Below the pieces are notes generated by a model, which was not told where the DNA came from, made no database searches, and worked only from the letters and a program-made list of their open reading frames with translations. Of a DNA stretch of 7,261 nucleotides, positions 1 to 6,592 are shown one piece after another (position 1 is the stretch's first letter; each line of letters opens with the position of its first letter). Where the stretch lies: assembly GCA_945873015.1 (NCBI GenBank), contig CAMCBY010000207.1, forward strand, positions 1 to 7,261, in the 5' to 3' direction. This stretch comes from Klebsiella pneumoniae. GTDB lineage: Bacteria > Pseudomonadota > Gammaproteobacteria > Ga0077536. The position numbers and the translations under genes are program-made.

Positions 1-1179
1 GCTGCTGCCTGCCGTGCATTTGAAGCCGATGTGGTGATTTTTAATCACGACCTGTCGCCCGCTCAGGAACGAAATCTCGAGCGCGCGCTGGAATGTCGCG
101 TGATTGATCGTACCCGTCTCATTCTTGACATCTTTGCGCAGCGTGCCCGTTCGTTTGAGGGCAAGCTGCAGGTCGAACTCGCGCAATTGCGCCACATGTC
201 GACGCGTCTGGTGCGCGGCTGGACCCATCTGGAACGTCAGAAGGGCGGTATCGGCCTGCGTGGCCCGGGCGAAACCCAGCTTGAAACCGATCGACGCCTG
301 CTCGGTGCGCGCATCAAACAGATCAACGAACGGCTTGAGCGGGTCAAGGCGCAGCGTAAGCAGAGCGCCCGCTCGCGGCGCCGTGCGCAGCTCTCGACGG
401 TGTCTATCGTCGGCTACACCAATGCCGGCAAGTCGACGCTGTTCAATTATCTGACCGGCACCGATGTCTACGCTGCTGACCAGTTGTTCGCGACCCTCGA
501 CACTACTTTGCGTACCCTGACCGTCGCCGGTGAGCACCCCATCATCCTGAGCGATACCGTCGGCTTCATTCGTCGTCTGCCGCCGGAACTCATCGCGGCC
601 TTCCAGGCGACCCTTGATGAGACGCGCGACGCGCGTCTGTTGCTGCACGTCATCGACGCCAGCGCCGACGATCGCGAGGCGCGTATCGCCGACGTGGTGA
701 CGGTGCTGGACCGGATTGGAGCGGCCAAGGTGCCGGTCATCGAGGTCTATAACAAGATAGACCGTATGGCCGATCACGTGCCGCAGGTTGAACGCGACGG
801 CGAGGGCCAGGTCACTCGGGTGTGGTTGTCGGCGCACACCGGCGCCGGCACCGACCTGCTGCTGGCCGCGATCTCCGAGCACCTCAATCAGCACAAGGCG
901 CGGCGCTGGTTGAATGTCGCGCCGGCTGCCGGCCGCATACGTGCGCAGCTTTTCGGTATGGGCGCGGTGGTGGACGAGGTCGAATTGCCGCACGGCGGCT
1001 GGCTGCTGGAGGTGACTCTGTCCGAGGCACGCTGGCAGCAGTTGTTGCGTTTGCCGGAAGTGGCCGACCATGTTCTCGAACTCGACGCGCACGGCTCGCT
1101 GGCCGAACTTGACCTGGAACGGCTCAGCGAGGAACTCGACGAGGCGGCCCTCGCGGGTATTCAGATTGAACAAGGGTGA
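1..1179 (+). CDS. hflX: GTPase HflX, ribosome-splitting factor (5' partial)
   Basis: This is the C-terminal 392 residues of HflX, a cytoplasmic GTPase that binds the large ribosomal subunit and, from work on the family, splits stalled ribosomes under heat stress. The reading frame is open from base 1, so the true start lies upstream; E. coli HflX has about 426 residues, so only a few dozen are missing. In order one sees the end of the HflX N-terminal domain (VIFNHDLSPAQERN, RVIDRT, LDIFAQRA), the family hallmark GGIGLRGPGETQLETDRR near 245-296, a basic helical linker, then the GTPase domain: G1 GYTNAGKST (412-438), G3 DTVG (553-564), G4 NKID (751-762) and a G5-like SAHTGAG near 832. A short C-terminal domain follows, ending IQIEQG. 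Its location just before hflK matches the hfq-hflX-hflK-hflC order of gammaproteobacteria, so hfq may lie upstream. Identity is very secure; only the start is unseen. Confidence 0.97.
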   Translation, partial: AAACRAFEADVVIFNHDLSPAQERNLERALECRVIDRTRLILDIFAQRARSFEGKLQVELAQLRHMSTRLVRGWTHLERQKGGIGLRGPGETQLETDRRLLGARIKQINERLERVKAQRKQSARSRRRAQLSTVSIVGYTNAGKSTLFNYLTGTDVYAADQLFATLDTTLRTLTVAGEHPIILSDTVGFIRRLPPELIAAFQATLDETRDARLLLHVIDASADDREARIADVVTVLDRIGAAKVPVIEVYNKIDRMADHVPQVERDGEGQVTRVWLSAHTGAGTDLLLAAISEHLNQHKARRWLNVAPAAGRIRAQLFGMGAVVDEVELPHGGWLLEVTLSEARWQQLLRLPEVADHVLELDAHGSLAELDLERLSEELDEAALAGIQIEQG

Positions 1180-1194
1180 ACCCCCCCGTACAAT
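1166..1194 (+). promoter_or_regulatory. candidate sigma70 promoter for hflKC
   Basis: TTGAAC at 1166-1171 and TACAAT at 1189-1194 are separated by exactly 17 bases. They match the -35 and -10 consensus at 4 of 6 and 5 of 6 positions. Transcription would begin near 1201, about 35 bases before the hflK ATG. The -35 box lies inside the last codons of hflX and the spacer contains the hflX stop. Internal promoters within the hfq-hflX-hflK-hflC cluster are known in E. coli. Seen by pattern only; no experimental support. Confidence 0.45.
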
Positions 1195-1235
1195 CCGCCC
1201 CTCACACTCACCCAGCACTCACAGACGGAAAATCA

Positions 1236-2372
1236 ATGGCCTGGAACGATCCGGACGGCAATGAGCGCGATCCGTGGGGCGGTCGACGTAACGACCAGGG
1301 CCCACCCGATCTCGACGAGGTCGTGCGCAAGATGAAGGAGAAGCTGTCCGGCCTGTTCGGCGGCAAGCAACGCTCCCCATCTTCGCCCGACAATGCTTTC
1401 GTATGGGGCGTGATCGGCATCGTCGCCGTGTGTCTGCTGGCCTGGGAGGTGGTCTATCGCATCGAACCTGCCGAGCGCGGCGTGGTGATGCGCTTCGGCA
1501 AATATGTCTCGGTCTTGCAGCCTGGCCCGCACGTGCGCTTTCCGCGCCCGATCGAGGAAGTGCGCAAGATCAATGTCGAGCGTATTGAAACGCTGACCGC
1601 CGATTCGTCCATGCTGACAGGCGACGAGAACATCGTCGATGTCGAAGTGGCGGTGCAGTTCCGCATCAAGGATGTCGAGGAGTATCTGTTCCGCATTGCC
1701 GATCCGGACGTGTCGGTGCACCGCGTGACCGAATCGGTGATTCGCGACGTCATCGGCCAGCGCACCCTCGATTTTGTCATCACCGAAGGGCGCGCCGAGA
1801 TTGCCACCCAGGCGCAGGCACTGATCCAGCAAACCCTCGATACCTACAAATCCGGAGTGATCGTCACCAGCGTCAACATGCAGCCGGCCAAACCACCGGA
1901 AGAAGTGAAGGCCTCGTTTGACGACGCCATCAAGGCACGCGAAGACAAGGAACGCAAAGTCAACGAAGGTGAGGCTTATCGCAATGAGGTGGTTGAGCGT
2001 GCAGCCGGCGAAGGCGCGCGTATCCGCCTCGACGCCGAAGCATATAAAGAACGTGTCATCGCCCAGGCCGAGGGTGAAACCAAACGCTTTTCACAAATCC
2101 TGACCGAGTATGACAAGGCGCCCGCTGTGACCCGCAATCGACTCTATCTCGATGCCATGGAGGAAGTGCTGAGCAGCTCCAGCAAGGTGCTGATGGACAG
2201 CAAGGGTGGCAACAACGTGACTTACCTGCCGCTCGACAGAATGATGGGCAACAGCAGCGCCGGCTCGGGCGCCGAGAGCACTGAAGCGGCGCCTGAACCA
2301 CAACCCTACGCGCCGGCGCTGGAAGACAGCCAGCGTGACCGTCGGGTCGGTCGTACCCGGGTGGTGCGCTGA
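1236..2372 (+). CDS. hflK: HflK, SPFH-family regulator of FtsH protease
   Basis: HflK is an inner-membrane protein of the stomatin/prohibitin (SPFH) family; with HflC it forms a large cage around the FtsH protease and modulates turnover of membrane proteins. The product is 378 residues. The N-terminus MAWNDPDGNERDPWGG and the QGPPDLDEVVRKMKEKL stretch (residues about 21-37) closely resemble E. coli HflK. One membrane segment spans about residues 54-73, followed by the SPFH domain (IEPAERGVVMRFGKY, GPHVRFPRPIEEV). A charged, probably coiled-coil region with Ala/Glu-rich repeats comes next, then a low-complexity Pro- and Arg-rich tail ending RTRVVR. The frame is open up to a GTG at 1176, but the ATG at 1236 is chosen because it gives the conserved MAWN start. 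The upstream ribosome site is weak (CGGAA). The stop overlaps the hflC start (TGATG), suggesting coupled translation and equal dosage. Confidence 0.96.
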   Translation: MAWNDPDGNERDPWGGRRNDQGPPDLDEVVRKMKEKLSGLFGGKQRSPSSPDNAFVWGVIGIVAVCLLAWEVVYRIEPAERGVVMRFGKYVSVLQPGPHVRFPRPIEEVRKINVERIETLTADSSMLTGDENIVDVEVAVQFRIKDVEEYLFRIADPDVSVHRVTESVIRDVIGQRTLDFVITEGRAEIATQAQALIQQTLDTYKSGVIVTSVNMQPAKPPEEVKASFDDAIKAREDKERKVNEGEAYRNEVVERAAGEGARIRLDAEAYKERVIAQAEGETKRFSQILTEYDKAPAVTRNRLYLDAMEEVLSSSSKVLMDSKGGNNVTYLPLDRMMGNSSAGSGAESTEAAPEPQPYAPALEDSQRDRRVGRTRVVR

Positions 2373-3232
2373 TGGCCGCGCGTATCGCTCTGGCGGCGGC
2401 GCTGCTTGCGTCGCTGGTGCTGTTATGCAGCTTCCGCGTATATGAATACGAGTTCGCAATCCTGACCCAGCTCGGCAAAATCAAACGCGCCGACTACGTG
2501 CCGGGCCTGCACTTCAAGGTGCCGATTTACCAGGAAGTGAAGACCTTTGACAAGCGTCTGCAGACCCTCGACGCTGAGCCGCAGCGTTTCCTGACCGGCG
2601 AAAAGAAAGACGTCATCGTCGATTCTTTTGCGCGCTGGCGCATCAAGGACGTGGTCAAGTTCTACAAGTCTTCAGGTGGTGATCCGGCGCGTGCTGGCCT
2701 GCTCATCTATCAGATGATCAACGACAGCCTGCGCAGCGAGTTCGGCAAACGTACGGTGCAGGAAGTAGTGTCCGGCGGTCGCGGCGCGATCATGAAGGTG
2801 GTGACCGCAACCGCCGATGAGCGCGCCGACCAGCTCGGCATGGAAATTGTCGATGTGCGTCTGAAACGTATTGACCTGCCGACCGAGGTCAGCAGTACGG
2901 TGTACGAGCGTATGCGCTCCGAGCGCTCCCGGGTGGCTCGTGAGTTCCGCGCGCGGGGCGAGAAGGAAGCCATTACCATCCGCGCCGACGCCGACCGGCA
3001 ACGCACCATTATCGCTGCCGAGGCCTACCGCGACGCGGAAGTCCTGCGCGGTGAGGGTGATGCCAAGTCGGCCGCGATTTACGCCGACGCGTATAGCAAG
3101 AATCCGGAGTTCTTCCAGTTCTATCGAAGCATGAATGCCTATAAGTCGAGCTTCAAGAACAAGGAAGACATCATGGTGCTGCAGCCGGATTCGGATTTCT
3201 TCAAGTACTTCCAACGCCCCGGCGGTGGCTAG
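2372..3232 (+). CDS. hflC: HflC, SPFH-family regulator of FtsH protease
   Basis: HflC is the obligate partner of HflK in the HflKC-FtsH membrane complex. The 286-residue product has an uncleaved N-terminal signal-anchor (about residues 3-20). The SPFH domain follows (VYEYEFAILTQLGKI, PGLHFKVPI, DKRLQTLDAEPQRFLTGEKK). After it comes an alanine- and charge-rich helical section (about residues 190-245, with RARGEKEAITIRADADRQ), then the conserved tail KNKEDIMVLQPDSDFFKYF. It is shorter than E. coli HflC (about 334 residues), a length difference I attribute to a lineage-specific insertion in the enterobacterial protein rather than a deletion here, since both ends align. The ATG shares its A with the last base of the hflK TGA. 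The 38-base gap to the next gene contains no clear terminator, so transcription probably continues. Confidence 0.96.
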   Translation: MAARIALAAALLASLVLLCSFRVYEYEFAILTQLGKIKRADYVPGLHFKVPIYQEVKTFDKRLQTLDAEPQRFLTGEKKDVIVDSFARWRIKDVVKFYKSSGGDPARAGLLIYQMINDSLRSEFGKRTVQEVVSGGRGAIMKVVTATADERADQLGMEIVDVRLKRIDLPTEVSSTVYERMRSERSRVAREFRARGEKEAITIRADADRQRTIIAAEAYRDAEVLRGEGDAKSAAIYADAYSKNPEFFQFYRSMNAYKSSFKNKEDIMVLQPDSDFFKYFQRPGGG

Positions 3233-3270
3233 GACGGCGCGCTGTCGAGTACGGCAGCGGCGAGCGGGGC

Positions 3271-3456
3271 ATGTGGCAGGATTTCTTTTCGGCGCTGGCA
3301 TTGTTGCTGGTGCTTGAAGGCATCATGCCGTTTCTCAATCCCCAACATTTTCGACGCGGCCTGCTGATGGCCGCAGACCTGAACGATACGACACTGCGCG
3401 GCCTGGGCCTGGTCGGCATGGTGGTGGGCGTCATTATTTTGTACGTATTGAGGTAG
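3271..3456 (+). CDS. DUF2065 (YjeT-type) small membrane protein
   Basis: A 61-residue protein of unknown function that matches the DUF2065 family, represented in E. coli by YjeT, which also lies between hflC and purA. Two hydrophobic segments, about residues 5-20 and 44-60, flank a short polar loop containing NPQHFRRG and DLNDTTLRGLG, so a two-pass inner-membrane hairpin is likely. Family-typical pieces are LVLEG followed by a P-x-x-x-P pattern in segment 1, an LR-x-x-G before segment 2, and the closing ILYVLR. A GC-rich purine stretch (GAGCGGGG) precedes the ATG. It sits 38 bases after hflC and three bases before the hisZ start. Co-localisation with hflKC suggests, as inference only, a role linked to membrane protein quality control. 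Confidence 0.88.
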   Translation: MWQDFFSALALLLVLEGIMPFLNPQHFRRGLLMAADLNDTTLRGLGLVGMVVGVIILYVLR

Positions 3457-3459
3457 GCG

Positions 3460-4641
3460 GTGGCGGACGAGAAATTATGGTTGCTGCCGGACGGCGTCGA
3501 CGAAGTACTGCCGCCACGGGCGCGCGTGCTGGAAGAGATGCGTCGGCGCATGCTCGATCTGTTCGAGCGTTGGGGCTATGAATATGTGATGCCACCGGTG
3601 GTCGAGTATCTCGACTCGCTGCTGTCCGGCATTGGCGAAGACCTCGACCTGCAGACCTTCAAGCTGACCGATCAGATCACCGGCCGCATGCTCGGCGTGC
3701 GCGCCGATATCACACCGCAGGTGGCGCGCATCGACGCCCATCGGCTGCCGAGCGCCGCACCGCAACGCTTCTGTTATATGGGCCCGGTGCTGCACACCCG
3801 CCCGGACAAGTTCGCCGGTTCGCGTAATCCGCTGCAGATCGGCGCGGAGCTGTATGGTCACGCGGGCATCGAGGCCGACGCCGAAGTCGTGACTCTGCTG
3901 CTCGAACTGCTGGCGGTGGCCGGCATTGCGCCGGTCACGCTCGAACTCGGGCATATGGGTCTGTTCCATGCCATTTGCGAGCTGGCGAGTTTCGATCGCG
4001 CGACCGAGTCACGCATCCTCGAACGACTGCTGATGAAAGACGAGTACGGCCTCGGCGAAGCGCTGGCCGCGACCGGTGCGGCGGCGCCGGTGGCCGAACA
4101 TCTGCACGCCTTGCTGGATTTGAATGGTGACGACAGTGTGCTCGGCAAGGCCCGTGACGCACTCAGACGCGCGCCCGCGTCGGTGGTCGCCGCGCTCGAT
4201 GATATTGAACGGCTGGTGGCGCTGATTCGTGAACGTAAGCCGGCCGCTGATATTCATCTCGATTTTGCCGAGCTGCGCGGTTACCGCTATCACACCGGCG
4301 TGATGTTCGCGGCCTACACGCCCGCGGCGGGTCGTGCGATCGCCTGGGGCGGCCGCTATGACAACATCGGTCACTCGTTCGGGCGGCCGCGACCGGCGAC
4401 CGGCTTCAGCACTGATCTGAAAGTGCTGGCCGGCCTCGGTGCGACTGAGCGACGGCAACTGGCCAAGATTTTCGCGCCGGCGGCCGATGATACGGCGCGC
4501 ATGCGCGCGATAGCGGAACTGCGCGTGGCGGGTTATCGGGTGGTCGAAGGGCTGCCGGGCCAGGCCGCGGGCGCGCATGACATGGGCTGCGATCAGGTGC
4601 TGGTTGAGCGCAGCGGCCAGTGGCAACTGGAAGACATCTAG
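3460..4641 (+). CDS. hisZ: HisZ, ATP phosphoribosyltransferase regulatory subunit
   Basis: HisZ is a histidyl-tRNA synthetase paralogue with no aminoacylation role. It assembles with the short form of HisG to make the hetero-octameric enzyme of the first step of histidine synthesis (ATP + PRPP) and mediates histidine feedback. The 393-residue product starts with the typical WLLPDGVDEVLPP (residues 7-19). It carries class II synthetase-like elements: RADITPQVAR (81-90), the motif-2-like RFCYMGPVLH (103-112), ELRGYRYHTG (271-280) in place of the synthetase LVRGLDYYTG, and a motif-3-like GGRYDNIG (297-304) followed by ATGFSTDLKVL. These replacements favour HisZ over HisS. The start is GTG, with GAGG at 3450-3453 six bases upstream, overlapping the end of the preceding gene. 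HisG is not in the window and is predicted elsewhere in short form. Only 26 bases separate it from the purA start. Confidence 0.94.
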   Translation: MADEKLWLLPDGVDEVLPPRARVLEEMRRRMLDLFERWGYEYVMPPVVEYLDSLLSGIGEDLDLQTFKLTDQITGRMLGVRADITPQVARIDAHRLPSAAPQRFCYMGPVLHTRPDKFAGSRNPLQIGAELYGHAGIEADAEVVTLLLELLAVAGIAPVTLELGHMGLFHAICELASFDRATESRILERLLMKDEYGLGEALAATGAAAPVAEHLHALLDLNGDDSVLGKARDALRRAPASVVAALDDIERLVALIRERKPAADIHLDFAELRGYRYHTGVMFAAYTPAAGRAIAWGGRYDNIGHSFGRPRPATGFSTDLKVLAGLGATERRQLAKIFAPAADDTARMRAIAELRVAGYRVVEGLPGQAAGAHDMGCDQVLVERSGQWQLEDI

Positions 4642-4654
4642 ATTCAACTTTTTT

Positions 4655-4660
4655 AGAGAG
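4655..4660 (+). promoter_or_regulatory. ribosome binding site for the TTG start of purA
   Basis: AGAGAG ends seven bases before a TTG at 4668. This purine run is the only plausible Shine-Dalgarno element between the hisZ stop and the conserved PurA N-terminus, and it supports TTG as the start codon. Confidence 0.5.
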
Positions 4661-4667
4661 AACGAGC

Positions 4668-5960
4668 TTGGGCAAGTCAGTCGTCGTAATCGGGTCCCAG
4701 TGGGGTGATGAGGGTAAGGGCAAGGTGGTCGACATGTTGACCGACCGCTGCGCTGCCGTTGTACGTTTCCAGGGTGGCCACAATGCCGGACATACGGTGG
4801 TCATCGACGGCGAGAAGACCGTTCTGCATCTGATTCCATCCGGCATCCTGCACGACGACGTGTCCTGCCTCATCGGCAATGGCGTGGTGCTGTCGCCCCA
4901 TGCCTTCATTGAAGAAATCACCATGCTCGAAGCGCGCGGCGTGCCGGCCCGCGAGCGTTTGATCGTGAGCCCTGCATGTCCGCTGATCCTGCCCTATCAC
5001 GTTGCGCTCGATGTCGCGCGAGAAAAGGCCCGTGGCGCGGCCGCTATCGGCACCACCGGTCGCGGCATCGGTCCGGCCTATGAAGACAAGGTCGCGCGGC
5101 GCGCATTACGCGTGGGCGATCTTATGTTCCGCGAACGTTTCGCCGCCAAGCTCGGCGAGGTGCTCGACTATCACAACTTCGTATTGACCAACTATTACAA
5201 GGTTGCCGGGCTCGACTTCCAGCGCATCCTCGACGAGTCCATGCAGCACGCTGAGCTGATTGGGCCGATGGTCGGTGATGTCACCGAACTCCTGCACCAG
5301 CATCGTATGGGTGGCTCGAATCTGTTGTTCGAAGGCGCGCAGGGCACCTTGCTCGACATCGATCACGGCACTTATCCGTTTGTCACGTCGTCGAATACCA
5401 CCGCTGGTTTTGCCGCCAGTGGCACTGGTGTCGGTCCGCGTGTTTTCGACTATGTGCTTGGCATCACCAAGGCCTATACCACACGTGTCGGTTCGGGGCC
5501 GTTCCCGACCGAACTGTTCGATGAGACCGGCGAACATCTCGCCACCAAGGGCAACGAGTTCGGCGCGACCACCGGGCGCCGCCGTCGTTGCGGCTGGTTC
5601 GATGCGGTGGCGCTGCGCCGAGCCCAGCAGTTGAACAGCATCTCGGGCCTGTGTGTGACCAAACTCGACGTGCTGGACGGCATTGACGAAATTCGTATCT
5701 GCGTCGGCTACGAAACGCCGGATGGCGTGTCCTTGTCGGTGCCCACCGGTGCCGAAGCGATGGCCGAGGTGCGGCCGGTGTACGAAACACTGCCGGGTTG
5801 GACCGAATCGACGGTCGGTGTGCGTAGCTGGGATGGACTGCCGGCCAAGGCGCGCGCCTATCTGGACCGCATCGCCGAAATTGCCGGCACCGGCATCGAC
5901 ATCATCTCGACCGGACCGGATCGCGCCGACACCATCGTGCTGCGCCACCCGTTCGAATAA
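4668..5960 (+). CDS. purA: adenylosuccinate synthetase
   Basis: PurA catalyses GTP-dependent condensation of IMP with aspartate to adenylosuccinate, the committed step to AMP, in the cytoplasm. The predicted 430 residues agree with E. coli PurA (432). Visible motifs are the N-terminal GSQWGDEGKGK (residues 9-19, with catalytic Asp14), GGHNAGHTVV (36-45, with catalytic His42), GTTGRGIGPAYEDK, the substrate loop TTGRRRR (301-307), the guanine-binding TKLD (331-334) and the C-terminal TGPDRADT (from 415). All expected active-site residues appear present. The frame is open to a GTG at 4620 inside hisZ, but homology begins at GKSVVVIGSQWG, so the TTG at 4668 is taken as the start. No ATG or GTG lies between it and the nucleotide-binding motif; the next in-frame Met (residue 23) falls after it. 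Cotranscription with hisZ is likely, and the pairing links histidine and purine synthesis. Confidence 0.96.
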   Translation: MGKSVVVIGSQWGDEGKGKVVDMLTDRCAAVVRFQGGHNAGHTVVIDGEKTVLHLIPSGILHDDVSCLIGNGVVLSPHAFIEEITMLEARGVPARERLIVSPACPLILPYHVALDVAREKARGAAAIGTTGRGIGPAYEDKVARRALRVGDLMFRERFAAKLGEVLDYHNFVLTNYYKVAGLDFQRILDESMQHAELIGPMVGDVTELLHQHRMGGSNLLFEGAQGTLLDIDHGTYPFVTSSNTTAGFAASGTGVGPRVFDYVLGITKAYTTRVGSGPFPTELFDETGEHLATKGNEFGATTGRRRRCGWFDAVALRRAQQLNSISGLCVTKLDVLDGIDEIRICVGYETPDGVSLSVPTGAEAMAEVRPVYETLPGWTESTVGVRSWDGLPAKARAYLDRIAEIAGTGIDIISTGPDRADTIVLRHPFE

Positions 5961-5982
5961 ACATGCACGCCGCGCCAGCGCA

Positions 5983-6576
5983 ATGAGCACATCCGCTTCC
6001 ACAAGTTCGCCCCTCGCGCAGATTGCCGAGTGGCTGAAGGAAGCGGAAAAGAAAGAAACGCTGGAGCCGGCGGCGATGTCAGTCGCGACCGTCGGTGCCG
6101 ATGGCCGACCGACTCTGCGTATGGTGCTGGTGCGCGGCATCGATGAGCGCGGTCTGGTGTTCTATACCAACCTCGGCAGCCGTAAGGCCGAAGATATCCG
6201 CGACAACCAGCATGTCGCTCTGTGCCTGCATTGGAAATCGATGACCCGTCAGGTGCGGGTCGAGGGTCGCGCGACCCAGGTCGAGGACGCCGAAGCCGAC
6301 GTTTATTTCGCCAGCCGCCCGCGCGAGTCGCAGATCGGTGCGTGGGCGTCCAAACAATCCCAGCGCCTCGAAGGGCGCTTCACACTCGAAGGGCGGGTTG
6401 CGAAATTCGCCGCCCGTCATGCCATCGGCGCAGTGCCGAGGCCGCCCTTCTGGTCAGGTTTTCGGGTGGCGCCGGAACGTATCGAATTCTGGGAAGACCG
6501 TCCCTTCCGTCTGCACGAACGCACTGTGTGGGAGCTCGAGCAAGGTCTCTGGAGCAGCCACAAACTCTATCCGTGA
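5983..6576 (+). CDS. pdxH: pyridoxamine 5'-phosphate oxidase
   Basis: PdxH is the FMN-dependent oxidase that converts pyridoxine or pyridoxamine 5'-phosphate to pyridoxal 5'-phosphate. The 197-residue product shows the split-barrel FMN fold: AMSVATVGADGRPTLRMVLVRG (31-52), FYTNLGSRKA (60-69, Arg67/Lys68 aligning with FMN-binding Arg88/Lys89 of E. coli), SRPRESQIGAWASKQS (111-126), PPFWSGFRV (154-162), and RLHER (176-180, aligning with substrate-site Arg197 and His199). Two departures stand out. The N-terminal RREYxxGGL-type segment of E. coli PdxH is missing, and the residue aligning with E. coli Lys72 is Arg51. The frame is open far upstream in the shadow of purA; the ATG at 5983 is used because homology starts shortly after it. 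No clear ribosome site precedes it. It lies 22 bases after purA, so it is probably cotranscribed. Confidence 0.94.
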   Translation: MSTSASTSSPLAQIAEWLKEAEKKETLEPAAMSVATVGADGRPTLRMVLVRGIDERGLVFYTNLGSRKAEDIRDNQHVALCLHWKSMTRQVRVEGRATQVEDAEADVYFASRPRESQIGAWASKQSQRLEGRFTLEGRVAKFAARHAIGAVPRPPFWSGFRVAPERIEFWEDRPFRLHERTVWELEQGLWSSHKLYP

Positions 6577-6592
6577 GCGCCAGCGCTCACGG
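6571..6592. terminator. inverted repeat between convergent genes, possible bidirectional terminator
   Basis: CCGTGAGCG and CGCTCACGG form a perfect 9-bp GC-rich stem around a four-base CCAG loop. The left arm contains the pdxH stop (TGA, 6574-6576); the right arm contains the stop of the minus-strand gene (6587-6589). Neither side has a strong run of T after the stem, so intrinsic termination is uncertain. The hairpin may instead stabilise 3' ends or stop only with help from Rho. Confidence 0.5.

Noticed and set aside
31..33. GTG at 31 as the start of hflX
   Set aside because: The frame is open to base 1 and the residues there belong within the conserved HflX N-terminal domain, so the gene is cut by the window edge.
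1176..1235. GTG at 1176 as an earlier start for hflK
   Set aside because: It overlaps the hflX stop, adds 20 residues unlike HflK, and the conserved HflK N-terminus begins at the ATG at 1236.
1233..1832. Minus-strand open frame (199 codons) opposite hflK
   Set aside because: No recognisable domain; His- and Asp-rich composition is typical of antisense translation of a GC-rich gene.
4617..4654. Small hairpin (CCAGT/ACTGG) followed by six T between hisZ and purA, as a terminator
   Set aside because: The stem is only 5 bp, lies inside the hisZ coding end, and is 18 bases away from the T run, so it does not fit an intrinsic terminator.
5683..5982. Upstream extension of the pdxH frame to 5683
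   Set aside because: The added 100 residues are an Arg/Pro/Cys-rich shadow of purA with no PdxH similarity.
5106..6140. Long minus-strand open frame (344 codons) antisense to purA
   Set aside because: It lies opposite purA and the start of pdxH, shows no recognisable domain, and is the kind of antisense opening expected from high-GC codon use.
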